36,500 nucleotides of DNA, from contig JAFTHU010000012.1 in the NCBI GenBank assembly GCA_017457215.1, positions 1 through 36,500 of the forward strand, in the 5' to 3' direction. The notes under the pieces are model-generated. The model was not told the origin of the DNA and made no database searches. It worked only from the letters and a program-made list of their open reading frames with translations. Below are positions 7,432 through 17,338 of the stretch, in pieces. This stretch comes from Clostridia bacterium (GTDB lineage Bacteria > Bacillota > Clostridia > Christensenellales > Borkfalkiaceae). Both the position numbers and the translations under genes were made by a program. Numbering within the stretch: position 1 is the first letter of the stretch; each line of letters begins with the position of its first letter.

Positions 7432-8952
7432 TTAAATAAAACGACAACAAGCGAACAGCCATTGTTCGTCTTCGTCTGCATAAATTCGATGCGCTTGTCC
7501 CGTTGAAGGATCTGTCCAAGTTTCTGCATATCCTTCCCCATCACGGAAATACGCCGATTTTTCCGCAAATTTTTGCAAAAACATCTGTACTTCTTCCGTT
7601 ACGGGATATACGCCGTACGAATTAGAGATATAATCGTATAACCCTTTTTTTCCAACGCATTCGGGCACGCCTTTAATTCCTACAACACCCTGTCTTTCAC
7701 AGGATGCATACCCCTCGATAAAGAGTTTATACCATTCCGTACCGCTAGAAACCAACAATTCCGCCGTACCGCTTACCGCTTCCACGTCTACAAATGAGGG
7801 CGGCACTGCCGCTTGGAAGAAACGATGTGCAACGCTGATACGAGCAAACAGAATGGGGTCATTTACGCTTACCTCCGCGTCGGGCGATTCTTTAATATGA
7901 TAAAAACCGTCCTCTTCGCACAGTTCATATAATTCGCCAATGTATTGATAAGAATCCGTAGACCCAGCCAAAGGCTCTTCTAACTGATCGATACAAGTTT
8001 TCCCCGTAAGCCCATAGGCCTCATTGGTGATATAACCGATATTCGCTAATTTTTGCTGATACCCATCCTCTATCCCCACAATCTTTTTCTCGGTTCGAGT
8101 CGGGGTATAATCCGTTCTCGTCAATAAAAGATATACTGTTACGGGATATTCGTTATATTTATGTTCTGCACTGACCGAAAATGTATATACAACACCTTGA
8201 CCGTTATCCCCAATGTTGTCGGAAGATACGTTTACGCTGTATTTCGGATTTCTGGTATACAGCCCCGTAGCGCCGCCATCTTCAAGATAATGCGAAAAAT
8301 ACATTGCCCCTGGCGACGCACCGTTGTATACGGCAAATTTCGGATTTATTACGTTCTCTGTAACGTCAACAATCGTTTGAATTGTATATGTGCCGCTTGT
8401 TCTCGGACGGAATTGATAAAAAATCTTTTTCGTTTTGGAATCAATCTCCACTGCATATGCGCCGATTTTATTTAACGGAATACAATTATATTCGTCAACG
8501 CCATCACCATCGCCCGAACGCAATAAATCAAAAATCTCTATAGAAATATCCTCGTCATCGTTCGTTGCCATGTGTACGTTGGGATCGTATACGTATCCTT
8601 CTGGAAGATTGTATAATGTTACCGCATAATCGCCGTCCAACCCTGTCATTCGAGCCTTGCCGTCTTCTTCAAAAACGGCGCGCGCCCTCTTTGTACCGTC
8701 GCTCCATTGCACCTCTATCCCCGACGTTTCCAAGAACGGTTCTCCGTTATATATAAGCTTCACCGTAAAAACGCCGTCTTTTTCTTCTTCGGATACGTCT
8801 GTTTCACTGCTTCCCACATCACTCTGTTCACCGCTGAAACTTTCTTCCGAAGACGTCGATTGCGAATCAGTTTTTTCTTCCTTTTCGCCGCACGCAACGC
8901 CAAACAATAAGAATACCGCGAGAAGTCCGCTTAAAAATCGTCTAGTTTTCAT
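7432..8952 (-). CDS. Lipoprotein of the MoxR/VWA operon
   Basis: 506 residues. The signal peptide ends in Phe-Gly-Val-Ala-Cys, with Cys21 as the likely lipid-modified residue, followed by a Ser/Glu/Asp linker to about residue 58. Residues 60-140 form a prealbumin-like beta domain (Gly-Asp-Tyr-Ala-Val, then Leu-Pro-Glu-Gly-Tyr) similar in layout to the lipoprotein at 3925-4779. Residues about 165-270 look like another beta-sandwich. The C-terminal 200 residues are unassigned, with several Cys including a Cys-Cys near the end. Its ATG overlaps the TGA of the preceding VWA gene by four bases (ATGA), so the two are translationally coupled. It probably works outside the membrane with the VWA proteins. 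No enzymatic motif was recognised. Confidence 0.78.
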   Translation of the reverse strand: MKTRRFLSGLLAVFLLFGVACGEKEEKTDSQSTSSEESFSGEQSDVGSSETDVSEEEKDGVFTVKLIYNGEPFLETSGIEVQWSDGTKRARAVFEEDGKARMTGLDGDYAVTLYNLPEGYVYDPNVHMATNDDEDISIEIFDLLRSGDGDGVDEYNCIPLNKIGAYAVEIDSKTKKIFYQFRPRTSGTYTIQTIVDVTENVINPKFAVYNGASPGAMYFSHYLEDGGATGLYTRNPKYSVNVSSDNIGDNGQGVVYTFSVSAEHKYNEYPVTVYLLLTRTDYTPTRTEKKIVGIEDGYQQKLANIGYITNEAYGLTGKTCIDQLEEPLAGSTDSYQYIGELYELCEEDGFYHIKESPDAEVSVNDPILFARISVAHRFFQAAVPPSFVDVEAVSGTAELLVSSGTEWYKLFIEGYASCERQGVVGIKGVPECVGKKGLYDYISNSYGVYPVTEEVQMFLQKFAEKSAYFRDGEGYAETWTDPSTGQAHRIYADEDEQWLFACCRFI

Positions 8953-11840
8953 TTGCGCACCCCCGTTTTCTTTTTATCTTTGTTGCCGAAAAAGTTTTTA
9001 ATATCCACCCAGCGAAGCTTTCGAACCATAATATCGAAAACAAACAAAACCACTGCGGCTATCATCAAGGGAATGGTACAATCAAACGTACTAATCGCTA
9101 CGTCGCTTTCGTCGTTGATAAGTTCAATATCCCCATCCGTGTAAATATTACCGTGCGAACGAATTGCTTTGTGTAAATCGGAAACGTTGTATCCCGTAAA
9201 ACGGTTATATTCGGGCGTATAATCCAGTATATACGCAACCTGTTTTTCACGTTTTATTTCTTCTTTTCCCGTCGGCATATACGAAATGGTAATATCATAA
9301 CGACCCGTTTCCGCCGTTTCATAATTATATATATATCTTTGAGAATCGAAAATTAATTGAATCGTTTCCGTTTTCCCGCTCGGAGAAACAATCGTTGCCG
9401 TTGCCATCGCGTCATAGGTCAATTCCGCAGGCGTAACGTCAAATTTTAAAAATCTTCCATCGTAATCTACCGAATCCGTGAATGGCACGTCCGTTTTTTG
9501 CTGGGGCATGTTCGTTTTTTCTATGTTTTTCATAAATGGAGCAAACGTTTCCTCTGCCCGCCATTTATACGTAGTATTGCCCGTAATTTTTACCGTAAGC
9601 GTGGATACTTTCCCCTGTCCGTAATTCCAATACGCATAAATCGGATTTTGAATTACCATCGGCTCTTCCGCTTTTTCGCCGCTTGGAAGAATGTACTCCA
9701 TTTCATAATCCGCATACAAAACAGTAGTCGCGCTCGATTTTGCCCGCGTGTATACGTATTCGCTCACTCTCGTAAACTCCGAGCCGTTTTCATAGCCCTG
9801 CTCTTCGCCAAGCCCGTTTAACACCTCGTCCCGATACGCAGAAACCTTTACTTGCAGTTTGGGAGAGTTTTTCGTACCGTTACTAATAATAGAATCGGTT
9901 AAACTGTTTGCCGCTTTCCCCAACAACACACCCGCAGCTTCACTGGGGGATTTTATTTGGAAGAAGTTTTCCATGCGCAGGAAATTACCCGAAGTGGCTA
10001 TTTTATTCATTCTGGCATAACCATTCGTATCCAGTCCCAAGAAAATAGACCAAACGTGAATACCGCTCGTCTTCATATCAGCCGCTATGGTAACCGGATC
10101 TTGTCCTGCATAATCCCACGTTTTTCCGTCGCTAATCAATATTACTTGGCGGTTAATCGTTTGCTTTGCTACGTTGGAAGTTGTTAAAATATCATACGCT
10201 TCTTGCATAGCCGCACTGATAACAGTACCTTGCATCATTTGAATAGAGCTAATTTTCTCGATAATTTTTTCGCGATTTTCTCCTACTTTCACAGGAGCTA
10301 ACCCCGTAATGGTGGAATGATCGCCCCAAAACGCTACGACGCTGACATATTCGTCGTCGCCAAGCAAATCCAACATTTGCACTGCGGTATTTTTTGCCAA
10401 CGCATCCAGTCCACCCGTATACATCAAGCTTCGGGATGAATCCAAAACGATGACGGTTGTCCTAGCCGATTGATCGCGATTGCCGTACTTTACGGGCAAC
10501 ATATCTTCCAGCGCTTTTAAATTATCGTCCGTTGCGTTTTGAATTTTATTATCACCAATCGTTATTAAGCTCTTTCCGTAATTTGCTACAACCATATCCA
10601 AATTGGAAAGAAACAGCTTTCTGTTATTAAATTTCTCATTGGAAACGTCAACGTCCGCCAGAATAATTTCGTCGTATTCCATCAACTCGTCGATAGCTGT
10701 CGGTACGTTATACGTTGCATTTACTTGCTGTAAATATACGTTAAAAGTCGTTTTCTCGCCTTCGTATACGCCGTTTACCCCTTCCGTCGAAGTATCTTCG
10801 CCGTACATGTCCAAGAGAATTTGCATTTGCATATCTAAATTTGAAGTGCCTGTCAAAACCAAAACGTGTTTATGACAAGCAACCGTTTGTACAAAAGAAC
10901 AAACATTGTTATCAGCAAGCTCGTCGGCTACTTCCCCTGCATAATTTTCAGCACGTACTTCCACGCGATAATTTACGGAAATGCTTTTGTTTTTTTCCGT
11001 TGCAGATTCTTCTCCGTCCAACGTTTGCGGAATTTGCGTCGGCAAAGGAAATTCCACCGACGTATACCCTGCCTCAAGGGTAGGATACAATACGCCTATT
11101 ACTTCGTCCTCGCGGTAAAGCGTTACCGTTGCGTTTACTTGACTTTGATTCGATTGCAAAAGCACCGAAACGGATTCTATATTGTTTTCATACGTGAAAG
11201 CGTTATATTCTACCGAAGTAACCTGCACTTCTTCTACGTTTTCACCAAGATTGTTGTCGATATAAATTGCGTCTATGTAAATACCGTCCTTGCGTAAACT
11301 TTCTACCGTCGAAACGATTCCGTTTGCGCCCTCGGCATCCGTTTGCTTTCCGTCCGATATCAAGACGATACGTTTGACTGCGCTTTCACTAAACAGAGAA
11401 GCGGTATATTCTAACGCGCCCTTTATATCCGTTGCCGTATTATCTACAGTAAAATCTTTTACCGTACTGAAGCCACCGCCCATCGACGTATTAATTTGAC
11501 AATCACGACCAAATACAACAACGCCCATTTCAGAATTTTGAGGAAGCGCATCCGATACCGCGCGAACGTGTTCGTCTACCGTATCCAGATTCCCGTTTGC
11601 AGAATACGAAACGTCAGCGACAACAAATACTTCCGTCTTCGTAAGCGTCGCTGTCACTTTTGTTCCCGCCACGCCAAAAGACATAAATAATACGATAACG
11701 ATATGCAAAATCAACGACGCTACAACGCCCTTGGTACGATTTGCCTTTCTAATAGCAATACAATACGGCACGATAACAAGCGTCAACAGCGGAATCGCTA
11801 AGAGTAAGAGGTAGGTATTATCGAAGCTGATATTTATCAT
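8949..11840 (-). CDS. Membrane protein with two VWA domains
   Basis: 963 residues. Two N-terminal helices (about 9-30 and 38-58) are followed by a VWA domain (about 70-200). Its MIDAS is Asp76-x-Ser78-x-Ser80, with Thr137/Asp138 and Asp163. A middle part (about 325-450) resembles the glutamine-amidotransferase-like fold of related membrane proteins but has no catalytic Cys that I can see. A second VWA domain follows (about 460-625), with Asp467-x-Ser469-x-Ser471, Thr539 and Asp571. The rest is beta-rich, and a C-terminal helix (about 925-943) precedes a Lys-rich cytoplasmic tail. The bulk therefore faces outward. It overlaps the preceding BatA-like gene by 23 bp and the following lipoprotein gene by 4 bp. 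VWA domains with intact MIDAS bind protein partners through a metal ion; the partner is unknown. Confidence 0.85.
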   Translation of the reverse strand: MINISFDNTYLLLLAIPLLTLVIVPYCIAIRKANRTKGVVASLILHIVIVLFMSFGVAGTKVTATLTKTEVFVVADVSYSANGNLDTVDEHVRAVSDALPQNSEMGVVVFGRDCQINTSMGGGFSTVKDFTVDNTATDIKGALEYTASLFSESAVKRIVLISDGKQTDAEGANGIVSTVESLRKDGIYIDAIYIDNNLGENVEEVQVTSVEYNAFTYENNIESVSVLLQSNQSQVNATVTLYREDEVIGVLYPTLEAGYTSVEFPLPTQIPQTLDGEESATEKNKSISVNYRVEVRAENYAGEVADELADNNVCSFVQTVACHKHVLVLTGTSNLDMQMQILLDMYGEDTSTEGVNGVYEGEKTTFNVYLQQVNATYNVPTAIDELMEYDEIILADVDVSNEKFNNRKLFLSNLDMVVANYGKSLITIGDNKIQNATDDNLKALEDMLPVKYGNRDQSARTTVIVLDSSRSLMYTGGLDALAKNTAVQMLDLLGDDEYVSVVAFWGDHSTITGLAPVKVGENREKIIEKISSIQMMQGTVISAAMQEAYDILTTSNVAKQTINRQVILISDGKTWDYAGQDPVTIAADMKTSGIHVWSIFLGLDTNGYARMNKIATSGNFLRMENFFQIKSPSEAAGVLLGKAANSLTDSIISNGTKNSPKLQVKVSAYRDEVLNGLGEEQGYENGSEFTRVSEYVYTRAKSSATTVLYADYEMEYILPSGEKAEEPMVIQNPIYAYWNYGQGKVSTLTVKITGNTTYKWRAEETFAPFMKNIEKTNMPQQKTDVPFTDSVDYDGRFLKFDVTPAELTYDAMATATIVSPSGKTETIQLIFDSQRYIYNYETAETGRYDITISYMPTGKEEIKREKQVAYILDYTPEYNRFTGYNVSDLHKAIRSHGNIYTDGDIELINDESDVAISTFDCTIPLMIAAVVLFVFDIMVRKLRWVDIKNFFGNKDKKKTGVRK

Positions 11841-13689
11841 AACAATATACCCCCCAATCTATCGCGAACACAACGAACAAGAGAATGAAGAAGAAAATTA
11901 AATCATCATATTTTCCATCCAAACGCTCGTCGCTGGCTTCCCCTTGCAATCGGAAGGAATCTTCCGTTGCCGTTACGCAACTTTCCGTTTTGGGAATCCC
12001 CGCATAAACGTTATAACTGCGTTCCTCCCCGCTCACCGTCAAAAGAAGTTGATACGTCCCTGGAATGGTAAGCACGTATTCCGCAGCCTCTATTCCCGTT
12101 GCGGGATACGTCATTTCTCCGTTCGGCGCTTTAATTTTTATCGTAGTGCAAGCAGGCGGAACGTTAACAGCCAACTTTTCCCCGCAATCGTATTCCGCAC
12201 GTTCTAATACGTCCGGGAAAGAAAATTCTACAAGATTTCGCATCAAAATTACATAATCAGGCACAATGGAAAAATTAGAATTTTCAAAACTGAAACCAAA
12301 GACAACTTCACTATTTCCGTACACGTTCGTCCCCGTAAAAACAACGGGATCGCCCGTCGGCGTTTCGTAAAGAACGGTAAACGGATAATACAACCCATAT
12401 TTGATGTATTTCGCCACATAAATTTGCGCACCTTGCAAATCTGCCGTCAATTTTCGAGAGGTTGACGATGACGTTTTCTTTAAGCGCAAAGCTACTTCCT
12501 TTTCTGCCGTTTCAGCTTGGTAGGTAAAACCCGTCCCTTCTAAACTCTTATTCAAGTTAAAATACCAAACCGCCCCGTCTACGGGAACTTCGTTCGGTAC
12601 GTAATTGTCGTATATATATAACCCATAACCAGTGGGCGCACCTGTTTTTTCCACTTCGGCGTATTCTTTTGGCGAATAGGTTTTAATATTTGCGTTGCCA
12701 ACAGACTCTAACGCCCAAGACAAGAATTTCGGATTTTCACTAACCAACAGCGTATCATAGGAATTTTCCACTTCCAAATTATACTGCATTTTCTCGTTAT
12801 CCGTCATCAAAGAATCTGCGTTGGGAATTTCCACTTTGAGCCACGCGTAAGAATTTCTTTCTACGTAGAATTGTACCGTTTTTTCTTCGCCTTTAACAAG
12901 ATTTTCCGTTTTTACCTCTACTGCGACATTGGTATCGTCCATATACAAGCGAACGTCTACCGCCCCGTCTTCCTCAAAAGACACGATGGTTGCTTCAATT
13001 TTAAATGCCGCAAGCGCGCTATCCCGCTCGCAAGTTACACCCACAACCGCGTAGTTTTGTTCACCGTCTGATACGTTTATTAATTCCACGTTATCATGCG
13101 ACTTATAAGACTTATCCGTGACCAAATAAGTCTCCATTCCCTTACTTTCGTTAAAGTATCCTTGTGCAATTTCCAACGCATTTACAAAGCTGACCGTACC
13201 ATACGAGGGTTCGGCTTTAGATAAAGCGGAAAGCGCTTCTTCCTTGTCCTGCGATTGATTACATATCACCTTGGTTTCCGTTGCACTCACGCAAACAATC
13301 GTATAAACGCTCCCTTTCATCGAATCGTCAATCCGTTCGCGAATCTCTTCTTTTGCGATTTCAAAGCGGGTATTGCCGTCTTGTTCCATCTGCATACTGC
13401 CCGAAGCGTCCAAAATAAAGCAATATTCGTGCGCTTTATCGGAAAATATAAATACGGGATTGGCAATGGTAAGCGATATGGCAATAACGATAATTATTTG
13501 CAATATCAAGCTAATCAGCCCCACCAGCTTCGGAGGGGTTTTCTTTCTTTTTAAGAATTTTTCGCTCAACGTCCAAAGATAAGTTGAAGCAATCGTCTGT
13601 TCCGTATACTTATTTTTAATTAAATAGATTATGATTAGAATGGGTACGCCGATAAGGCCCAACAATCCCAAAGGATGTATAAACGTCAT
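11818..13689 (-). CDS. BatA-like VWA membrane protein
   Basis: 623 residues. The N-terminus has the His-Pro-Leu-Gly-Leu-Leu start and two helices (about 7-24 and 55-80) of the BatA N-terminal family. Next comes a VWA domain (about 88-220) with an intact MIDAS, Asp94-Ala-Ser96-Gly-Ser98-Met. The long extracellular region (about 230-580) is beta-rich and unassigned, and a helix near the C-terminus (about 595-613) returns to the membrane. Bat-type proteins are partners of MoxR ATPases, thought to help assemble or activate envelope proteins. Its ATG overlaps the TGA of the DUF58 gene by four bases. Confidence 0.88.
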   Translation of the reverse strand: MTFIHPLGLLGLIGVPILIIIYLIKNKYTEQTIASTYLWTLSEKFLKRKKTPPKLVGLISLILQIIIVIAISLTIANPVFIFSDKAHEYCFILDASGSMQMEQDGNTRFEIAKEEIRERIDDSMKGSVYTIVCVSATETKVICNQSQDKEEALSALSKAEPSYGTVSFVNALEIAQGYFNESKGMETYLVTDKSYKSHDNVELINVSDGEQNYAVVGVTCERDSALAAFKIEATIVSFEEDGAVDVRLYMDDTNVAVEVKTENLVKGEEKTVQFYVERNSYAWLKVEIPNADSLMTDNEKMQYNLEVENSYDTLLVSENPKFLSWALESVGNANIKTYSPKEYAEVEKTGAPTGYGLYIYDNYVPNEVPVDGAVWYFNLNKSLEGTGFTYQAETAEKEVALRLKKTSSSTSRKLTADLQGAQIYVAKYIKYGLYYPFTVLYETPTGDPVVFTGTNVYGNSEVVFGFSFENSNFSIVPDYVILMRNLVEFSFPDVLERAEYDCGEKLAVNVPPACTTIKIKAPNGEMTYPATGIEAAEYVLTIPGTYQLLLTVSGEERSYNVYAGIPKTESCVTATEDSFRLQGEASDERLDGKYDDLIFFFILLFVVFAIDWGVYCYDKYQLR

Positions 13690-14570
13690 TTCAGTACCCC
13701 CATGTCCACCATTTCGCCAAAAAGAACTTCACCTACGGACGCTTCCGCGGAAAGAAGTAAATAATCGGCGTTTCGTGCCATACAATAATTTCTAATTCTG
13801 CCTGTCGCATATTCTAATGCTTTTTTATATGCTTTTATAATTTCTCGGTCAATATGCTTTCTGTACGTTCTTTGAATATCTTCCGAATCGAAAAAGTGCA
13901 CTTTCCCGCGAATAATCGGATTTAATTCTTCTCTGGAAAGTATTTGCATGCACAGTACGTGACGACGTTTATCTACCAAATAATCAATCGCTTCTTCATA
14001 ATTGTTTTCCGTTAAAAAATCGGAAATAATAATGGACATTCCATCGCCGTATCCTACCTTTTCAGGTAAAATGGCTTCGCTTATATAGCTGTCGCCAAAA
14101 AATTCCACTTCATTAAATTTATGTACGGAATTAATAAACGCCTCTCTGCCCACTATCCCAGAAATCAACTCTTCCACTTCTTTCCCGCGAATAATATAAA
14201 CGGAAACTTTGTCCATCTCGCAAACGGCAAGATACGCAAGCGTGGCTGCAATTTTTAATGCCTGCTCCGCCTTTCCGCCTTTACCATAATCCATTGAACG
14301 GCTTGCGTCAATATAAATACGCGTGTGCATTTGACGTTCGTCTAAATAAAGTTTTAAATACAATTTATCAAAGCGTGCGTAAGCATTCCAGTCGATTTTT
14401 GTTATATCATCGCCCGGAATATAATCGCGGTAGTCGGAAAATTCGCAGGAAGAACCAAAACTCTTGGTTTGATGATTTCCTCCAAACATACCCGCTACGT
14501 TATTTTTTACAAGCATCTGCAACGTTTCTACCTGTTGCAAAAATGCTTCGTCGATTACAAACTTACCCAT
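13686..14570 (-). CDS. DUF58 domain protein (MoxR partner)
   Basis: 294 residues, soluble. It carries the DUF58 signature at about 48-66 (Arg-Asp-Tyr-Ile-Pro-Gly-Asp-Asp, then Ile-Asp-Trp-Asn-Ala-Tyr-Ala-Arg). A VWA-like fold follows, with a MIDAS at Asp88-x-Ser90-x-Ser92. DUF58 proteins nearly always sit directly after a moxR gene and are thought to bind the ATPase. Here the gene follows moxR by 31 bp and overlaps the BatA-like gene by ATGA. The family assignment is firm; the molecular role of DUF58 proteins is not settled. Confidence 0.93.
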   Translation of the reverse strand: MGKFVIDEAFLQQVETLQMLVKNNVAGMFGGNHQTKSFGSSCEFSDYRDYIPGDDITKIDWNAYARFDKLYLKLYLDERQMHTRIYIDASRSMDYGKGGKAEQALKIAATLAYLAVCEMDKVSVYIIRGKEVEELISGIVGREAFINSVHKFNEVEFFGDSYISEAILPEKVGYGDGMSIIISDFLTENNYEEAIDYLVDKRRHVLCMQILSREELNPIIRGKVHFFDSEDIQRTYRKHIDREIIKAYKKALEYATGRIRNYCMARNADYLLLSAEASVGEVLFGEMVDMGVLK

Positions 14571-14601
14571 GAAACTCTACTCTGATTTACTCTATTTTTT
14601 C

Positions 14602-15588
14602 TTATTTTGAACGGCGGGTTTCTTTAATCAGCAACCCAATTACGTCATCTACCGTTAAATGCTCGTTAACCGCGTTATAATTAATTTTAATTCTATGTCT
14701 TAATACCGGACGAGCAAGCGCATCGATATCTTCGTAAGATACGTTATAATTGCCGTTGATTAACGCACGAACTTTCGCACTGGTAATCAATGCCTGCGCT
14801 GCACGGGGCGACGCGCCGTATTTAACGTATTTTTTCGCGCTAGAAACTGCCGTTTCTCTTTCTGGATGGGTATTTGCAACCAAATTCGTTGCGTACAACA
14901 ATACGTCGTCTAAAACGGGAACGCCGGATGCCAAAGCGCGCATTTCCAAAATCGTATTGCCATCTATCACGGCATTTGCCGTTTCATCCATCGTAATTTG
15001 CGTCATATTTACGATATCCATAAGCTCTTGCACTTCGGGGAATTTCATAACCAATTTGAACATAAAACGGTCCATTTGCGCTTCCGGCAAAGGATACGTA
15101 CCGTCTTGTTCAATCGGATTTTCCGTAGCCAAGACAAAGAAAGGTTCCGCTAATTTATACGTCTTGTTGGCTATGGTAACTTTATGTTCCTGCATAACCT
15201 CCAACATTGCCGACTGCGTTTTCGGCGTAGCACGGTTAATTTCATCCGCAAGTACGAGATTTGCAAAAATTGGACCGCGGCGAAAAACGGTATTCAGTTT
15301 CCCGTTGTCATCCTTTTCTACAACGTTGGTACCCGTTACGTCCGAAGGCATTAAGTCCGGCGTGAATTGAATTCTTGAAAAAGGAAGGCTTAATACCTGC
15401 CCAAGCGAACGGACAAGACGGGTTTTCCCTACCCCCGGTACCCCCTCTAACAATACATTACCACCGGCAATAATCGCAATAATTACGTTATCGATAATAT
15501 CCTGTTGCCCGACAACGTCCTTTTTTAATTCTGATTTGATTTTTGCAACATAGTCGCTAAATTTATATATTTTTTCCGTGTTTTCCAT
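14602..15588 (-). CDS. MoxR-family AAA+ ATPase
   Basis: 328 residues, the usual length for the family. Walker A is Gly-Val-Pro-Gly-Val-Gly-Lys-Thr at 49-56, Walker B is Leu-Val-Leu-Ala-Asp-Glu at 111-116, sensor 1 is Ala-Thr-Glu-Asn at 154-157, and the Met-Asp-Arg-Phe block holds Arg174, the likely arginine finger. MoxR proteins act as ATP-driven chaperones that remodel partners carrying VWA domains. The gene follows the operon's first gene by 17 bp with GGAAGGAA before the ATG, and is followed by DUF58 and VWA genes, the standard partner set. Confidence 0.96.
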   Translation of the reverse strand: MENTEKIYKFSDYVAKIKSELKKDVVGQQDIIDNVIIAIIAGGNVLLEGVPGVGKTRLVRSLGQVLSLPFSRIQFTPDLMPSDVTGTNVVEKDDNGKLNTVFRRGPIFANLVLADEINRATPKTQSAMLEVMQEHKVTIANKTYKLAEPFFVLATENPIEQDGTYPLPEAQMDRFMFKLVMKFPEVQELMDIVNMTQITMDETANAVIDGNTILEMRALASGVPVLDDVLLYATNLVANTHPERETAVSSAKKYVKYGASPRAAQALITSAKVRALINGNYNVSYEDIDALARPVLRHRIKINYNAVNEHLTVDDVIGLLIKETRRSK

Positions 15589-15605
15589 AGTATTCCTTCC
15601 TTAAC

Positions 15606-17198
15606 TTATGCTTTTTGCGTACCGTCCAACAGCTTTTGGCTGTATTCTTGCAACATTGCTTTCAGCTCGTCGCTTAATCCCTCGCCCTCCCATATGGGCG
15701 CGTATTTTTCTTTATATTCGTCGTTTTCCAAAACTTTGCCGTACTCCACATGGCCGTCTGCGTATATGGGGTCGAATATTTTATCGCTGCCCGCATATAT
15801 CGTTCCGCCCCCGCCGCTACCGCCGGTGCCGTCGCCGTCTTCGCCGCCACGTAAACCGCCAACAGACGGAATAACGTCGCACGCAAGCAGCGGCAATTCC
15901 GATTTATCAATTCGAAAAGCAGAAGTTAATTCGTCAATTACCGCAATCCGAACACGCAAATTCTCCTTTTGCTCTTCCAACGCATCAGCGAGATATCCCG
16001 ATAAAATAACGTTGTCGTTTTCGTCTATGTTACCGCAAGCCGAAAGAAGAACTTTTTCAATTTCCTTTGCCAATCCTTCCTCTGTAAAGTTTTCCTCACT
16101 TGCGCTTATCTTACCAAGCTGCTCCGCTAACTTTTTCACCGCTACATACAGTGAATCTTGCAACAACGGATTTTCTTGCGGCTCTTTCGAATCGGAGTTG
16201 GACGAATCTTCTATTTCTTCCTCCCCTGATACGCCTTCATTGGAGGACGCAGAGAGCAACATCGTCGGCGCAACTACGTCTTTAGGTTTTACTAAATTTT
16301 CCATACGAACGTAAGTTTCCGTAAAAAAAGCCGCGATTTCCTCTTTTGTGGTTAAAGAAGTTGCCAAACGCTCGTTCATAACTTTGACCAACGTAACGGG
16401 GTCTAACTGAATCATTGCCACGGCGGGAATTCGAACGGTTTCGTTCGCGCTATTGTCCAACTCAACGCAGATTTTTTTATAGGTGTTTACCGCATCCACG
16501 TAGCCATCTACCGCTACGATACAGTCAATTACTTTTTCTTTCATTGTCTTTTCCAAAGTAACCGTTTCCAAATCCGCTATTAGCTTTTTAATTTCCGCAA
16601 CCGTTTGCTCTTTGGCAGGAGATTTCAACGCGGATTCTGTTTCTATAGAAAGAATCAACGCATTGATTTTATTCCTTTGATAATCGCTCAATTTAAACGT
16701 TGCCTCTTGTATTTGCGGCGGCTGTATCACAATGGGCGCACTCTCTTTTTTAGGAACTGCAATCCCCGTAATCAACATACCGATTCCCAAGGAGACTGCC
16801 AATGCATTCATCCAAAAACGTTTCACTACGTTTCCACGTCTTGGCAAGTATTGCAATCTTTGTTCAGCGTCTTCCCGTTGCAGTTGGACAATAGTGCCCT
16901 CCTCGTTCTGAAAGGCGACCATCGTTTGCACTTTTTCATTCAAAGCATATTTTTCGTCTAATGCTCGCGCTAATTTTTTTTCTGTTTTTTTCAATAAAAA
17001 ATATAAAGTTGCAAAGATGAGCCCCGTCGCAAAAACACCTATAAAAATCAAATATCCAATTTTTAAAGCATTTTCCAATCGTTTCACAAAAAGAATGCTT
17101 AAACCGACGAAAAATACAGCGAAAGCAAACGAATACGCCAACGATTTTATCAGCGCATCTCTATTTACCTCTCTTCTCAATTTTTTAAAAAAATCCAT
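15606..17198 (-). CDS. Three-helix membrane protein, first gene of the MoxR/VWA operon
   Basis: About 530 residues. I chose the ATG at 17196-17198 because the two upstream options, a TTG at 17285 and an ATG at 17252, lie in the -35 box and at the predicted transcription start. Helices lie at about 18-37, 47-69 and 128-148. Between helices 2 and 3 is a Leu-Ala-Arg-Ala-Leu-Asp-Glu block at 76-82, followed by Leu-Asn-Glu-Lys-Val. A similar motif occurs in large membrane proteins (DUF4175-like) that accompany MoxR/Bat genes. The rest is a helical, probably outward-facing region with Ser/Glu and Gly-rich stretches near the C-terminus. No enzyme motif is visible, and the DUF4175 link is tentative. 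Confidence 0.75.
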   Translation of the reverse strand: MDFFKKLRREVNRDALIKSLAYSFAFAVFFVGLSILFVKRLENALKIGYLIFIGVFATGLIFATLYFLLKKTEKKLARALDEKYALNEKVQTMVAFQNEEGTIVQLQREDAEQRLQYLPRRGNVVKRFWMNALAVSLGIGMLITGIAVPKKESAPIVIQPPQIQEATFKLSDYQRNKINALILSIETESALKSPAKEQTVAEIKKLIADLETVTLEKTMKEKVIDCIVAVDGYVDAVNTYKKICVELDNSANETVRIPAVAMIQLDPVTLVKVMNERLATSLTTKEEIAAFFTETYVRMENLVKPKDVVAPTMLLSASSNEGVSGEEEIEDSSNSDSKEPQENPLLQDSLYVAVKKLAEQLGKISASEENFTEEGLAKEIEKVLLSACGNIDENDNVILSGYLADALEEQKENLRVRIAVIDELTSAFRIDKSELPLLACDVIPSVGGLRGGEDGDGTGGSGGGGTIYAGSDKIFDPIYADGHVEYGKVLENDEYKEKYAPIWEGEGLSDELKAMLQEYSQKLLDGTQKA

Positions 17199-17256
17199 AC
17201 TCTTCGTCGTCCATCTTTTTATTTTGGAAACAATCTTCCAAATTACATACATCGTT

Positions 17257-17285
17257 ATTATATCATTTTTTTTATTTTTCGTCAA
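17257..17285 (-). promoter_or_regulatory. Promoter of the MoxR/VWA operon
   Basis: On the minus strand TTGACG (17280-17285) and TATAAT (17257-17262) are 17 bp apart, and TGA before the -10 box makes an extended -10. Transcription would start near 17250, giving a leader of about 50 nt. This is the only good promoter seen for the seven genes down to the terminator at 4.9 kb. Confidence 0.85.
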
Positions 17286-17338
17286 TAATTTTTATAATAA
17301 AATATATATATATTTATTATACAACCGAATTTTTACAT

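Noticed and set aside
17199-17285. Upstream starts (TTG at 17285, ATG at 17252) for the first gene of the MoxR operon
   Set aside because: The TTG is part of the -35 box and the ATG coincides with the predicted transcription start, so neither would be translated from this promoter with a ribosome binding site.
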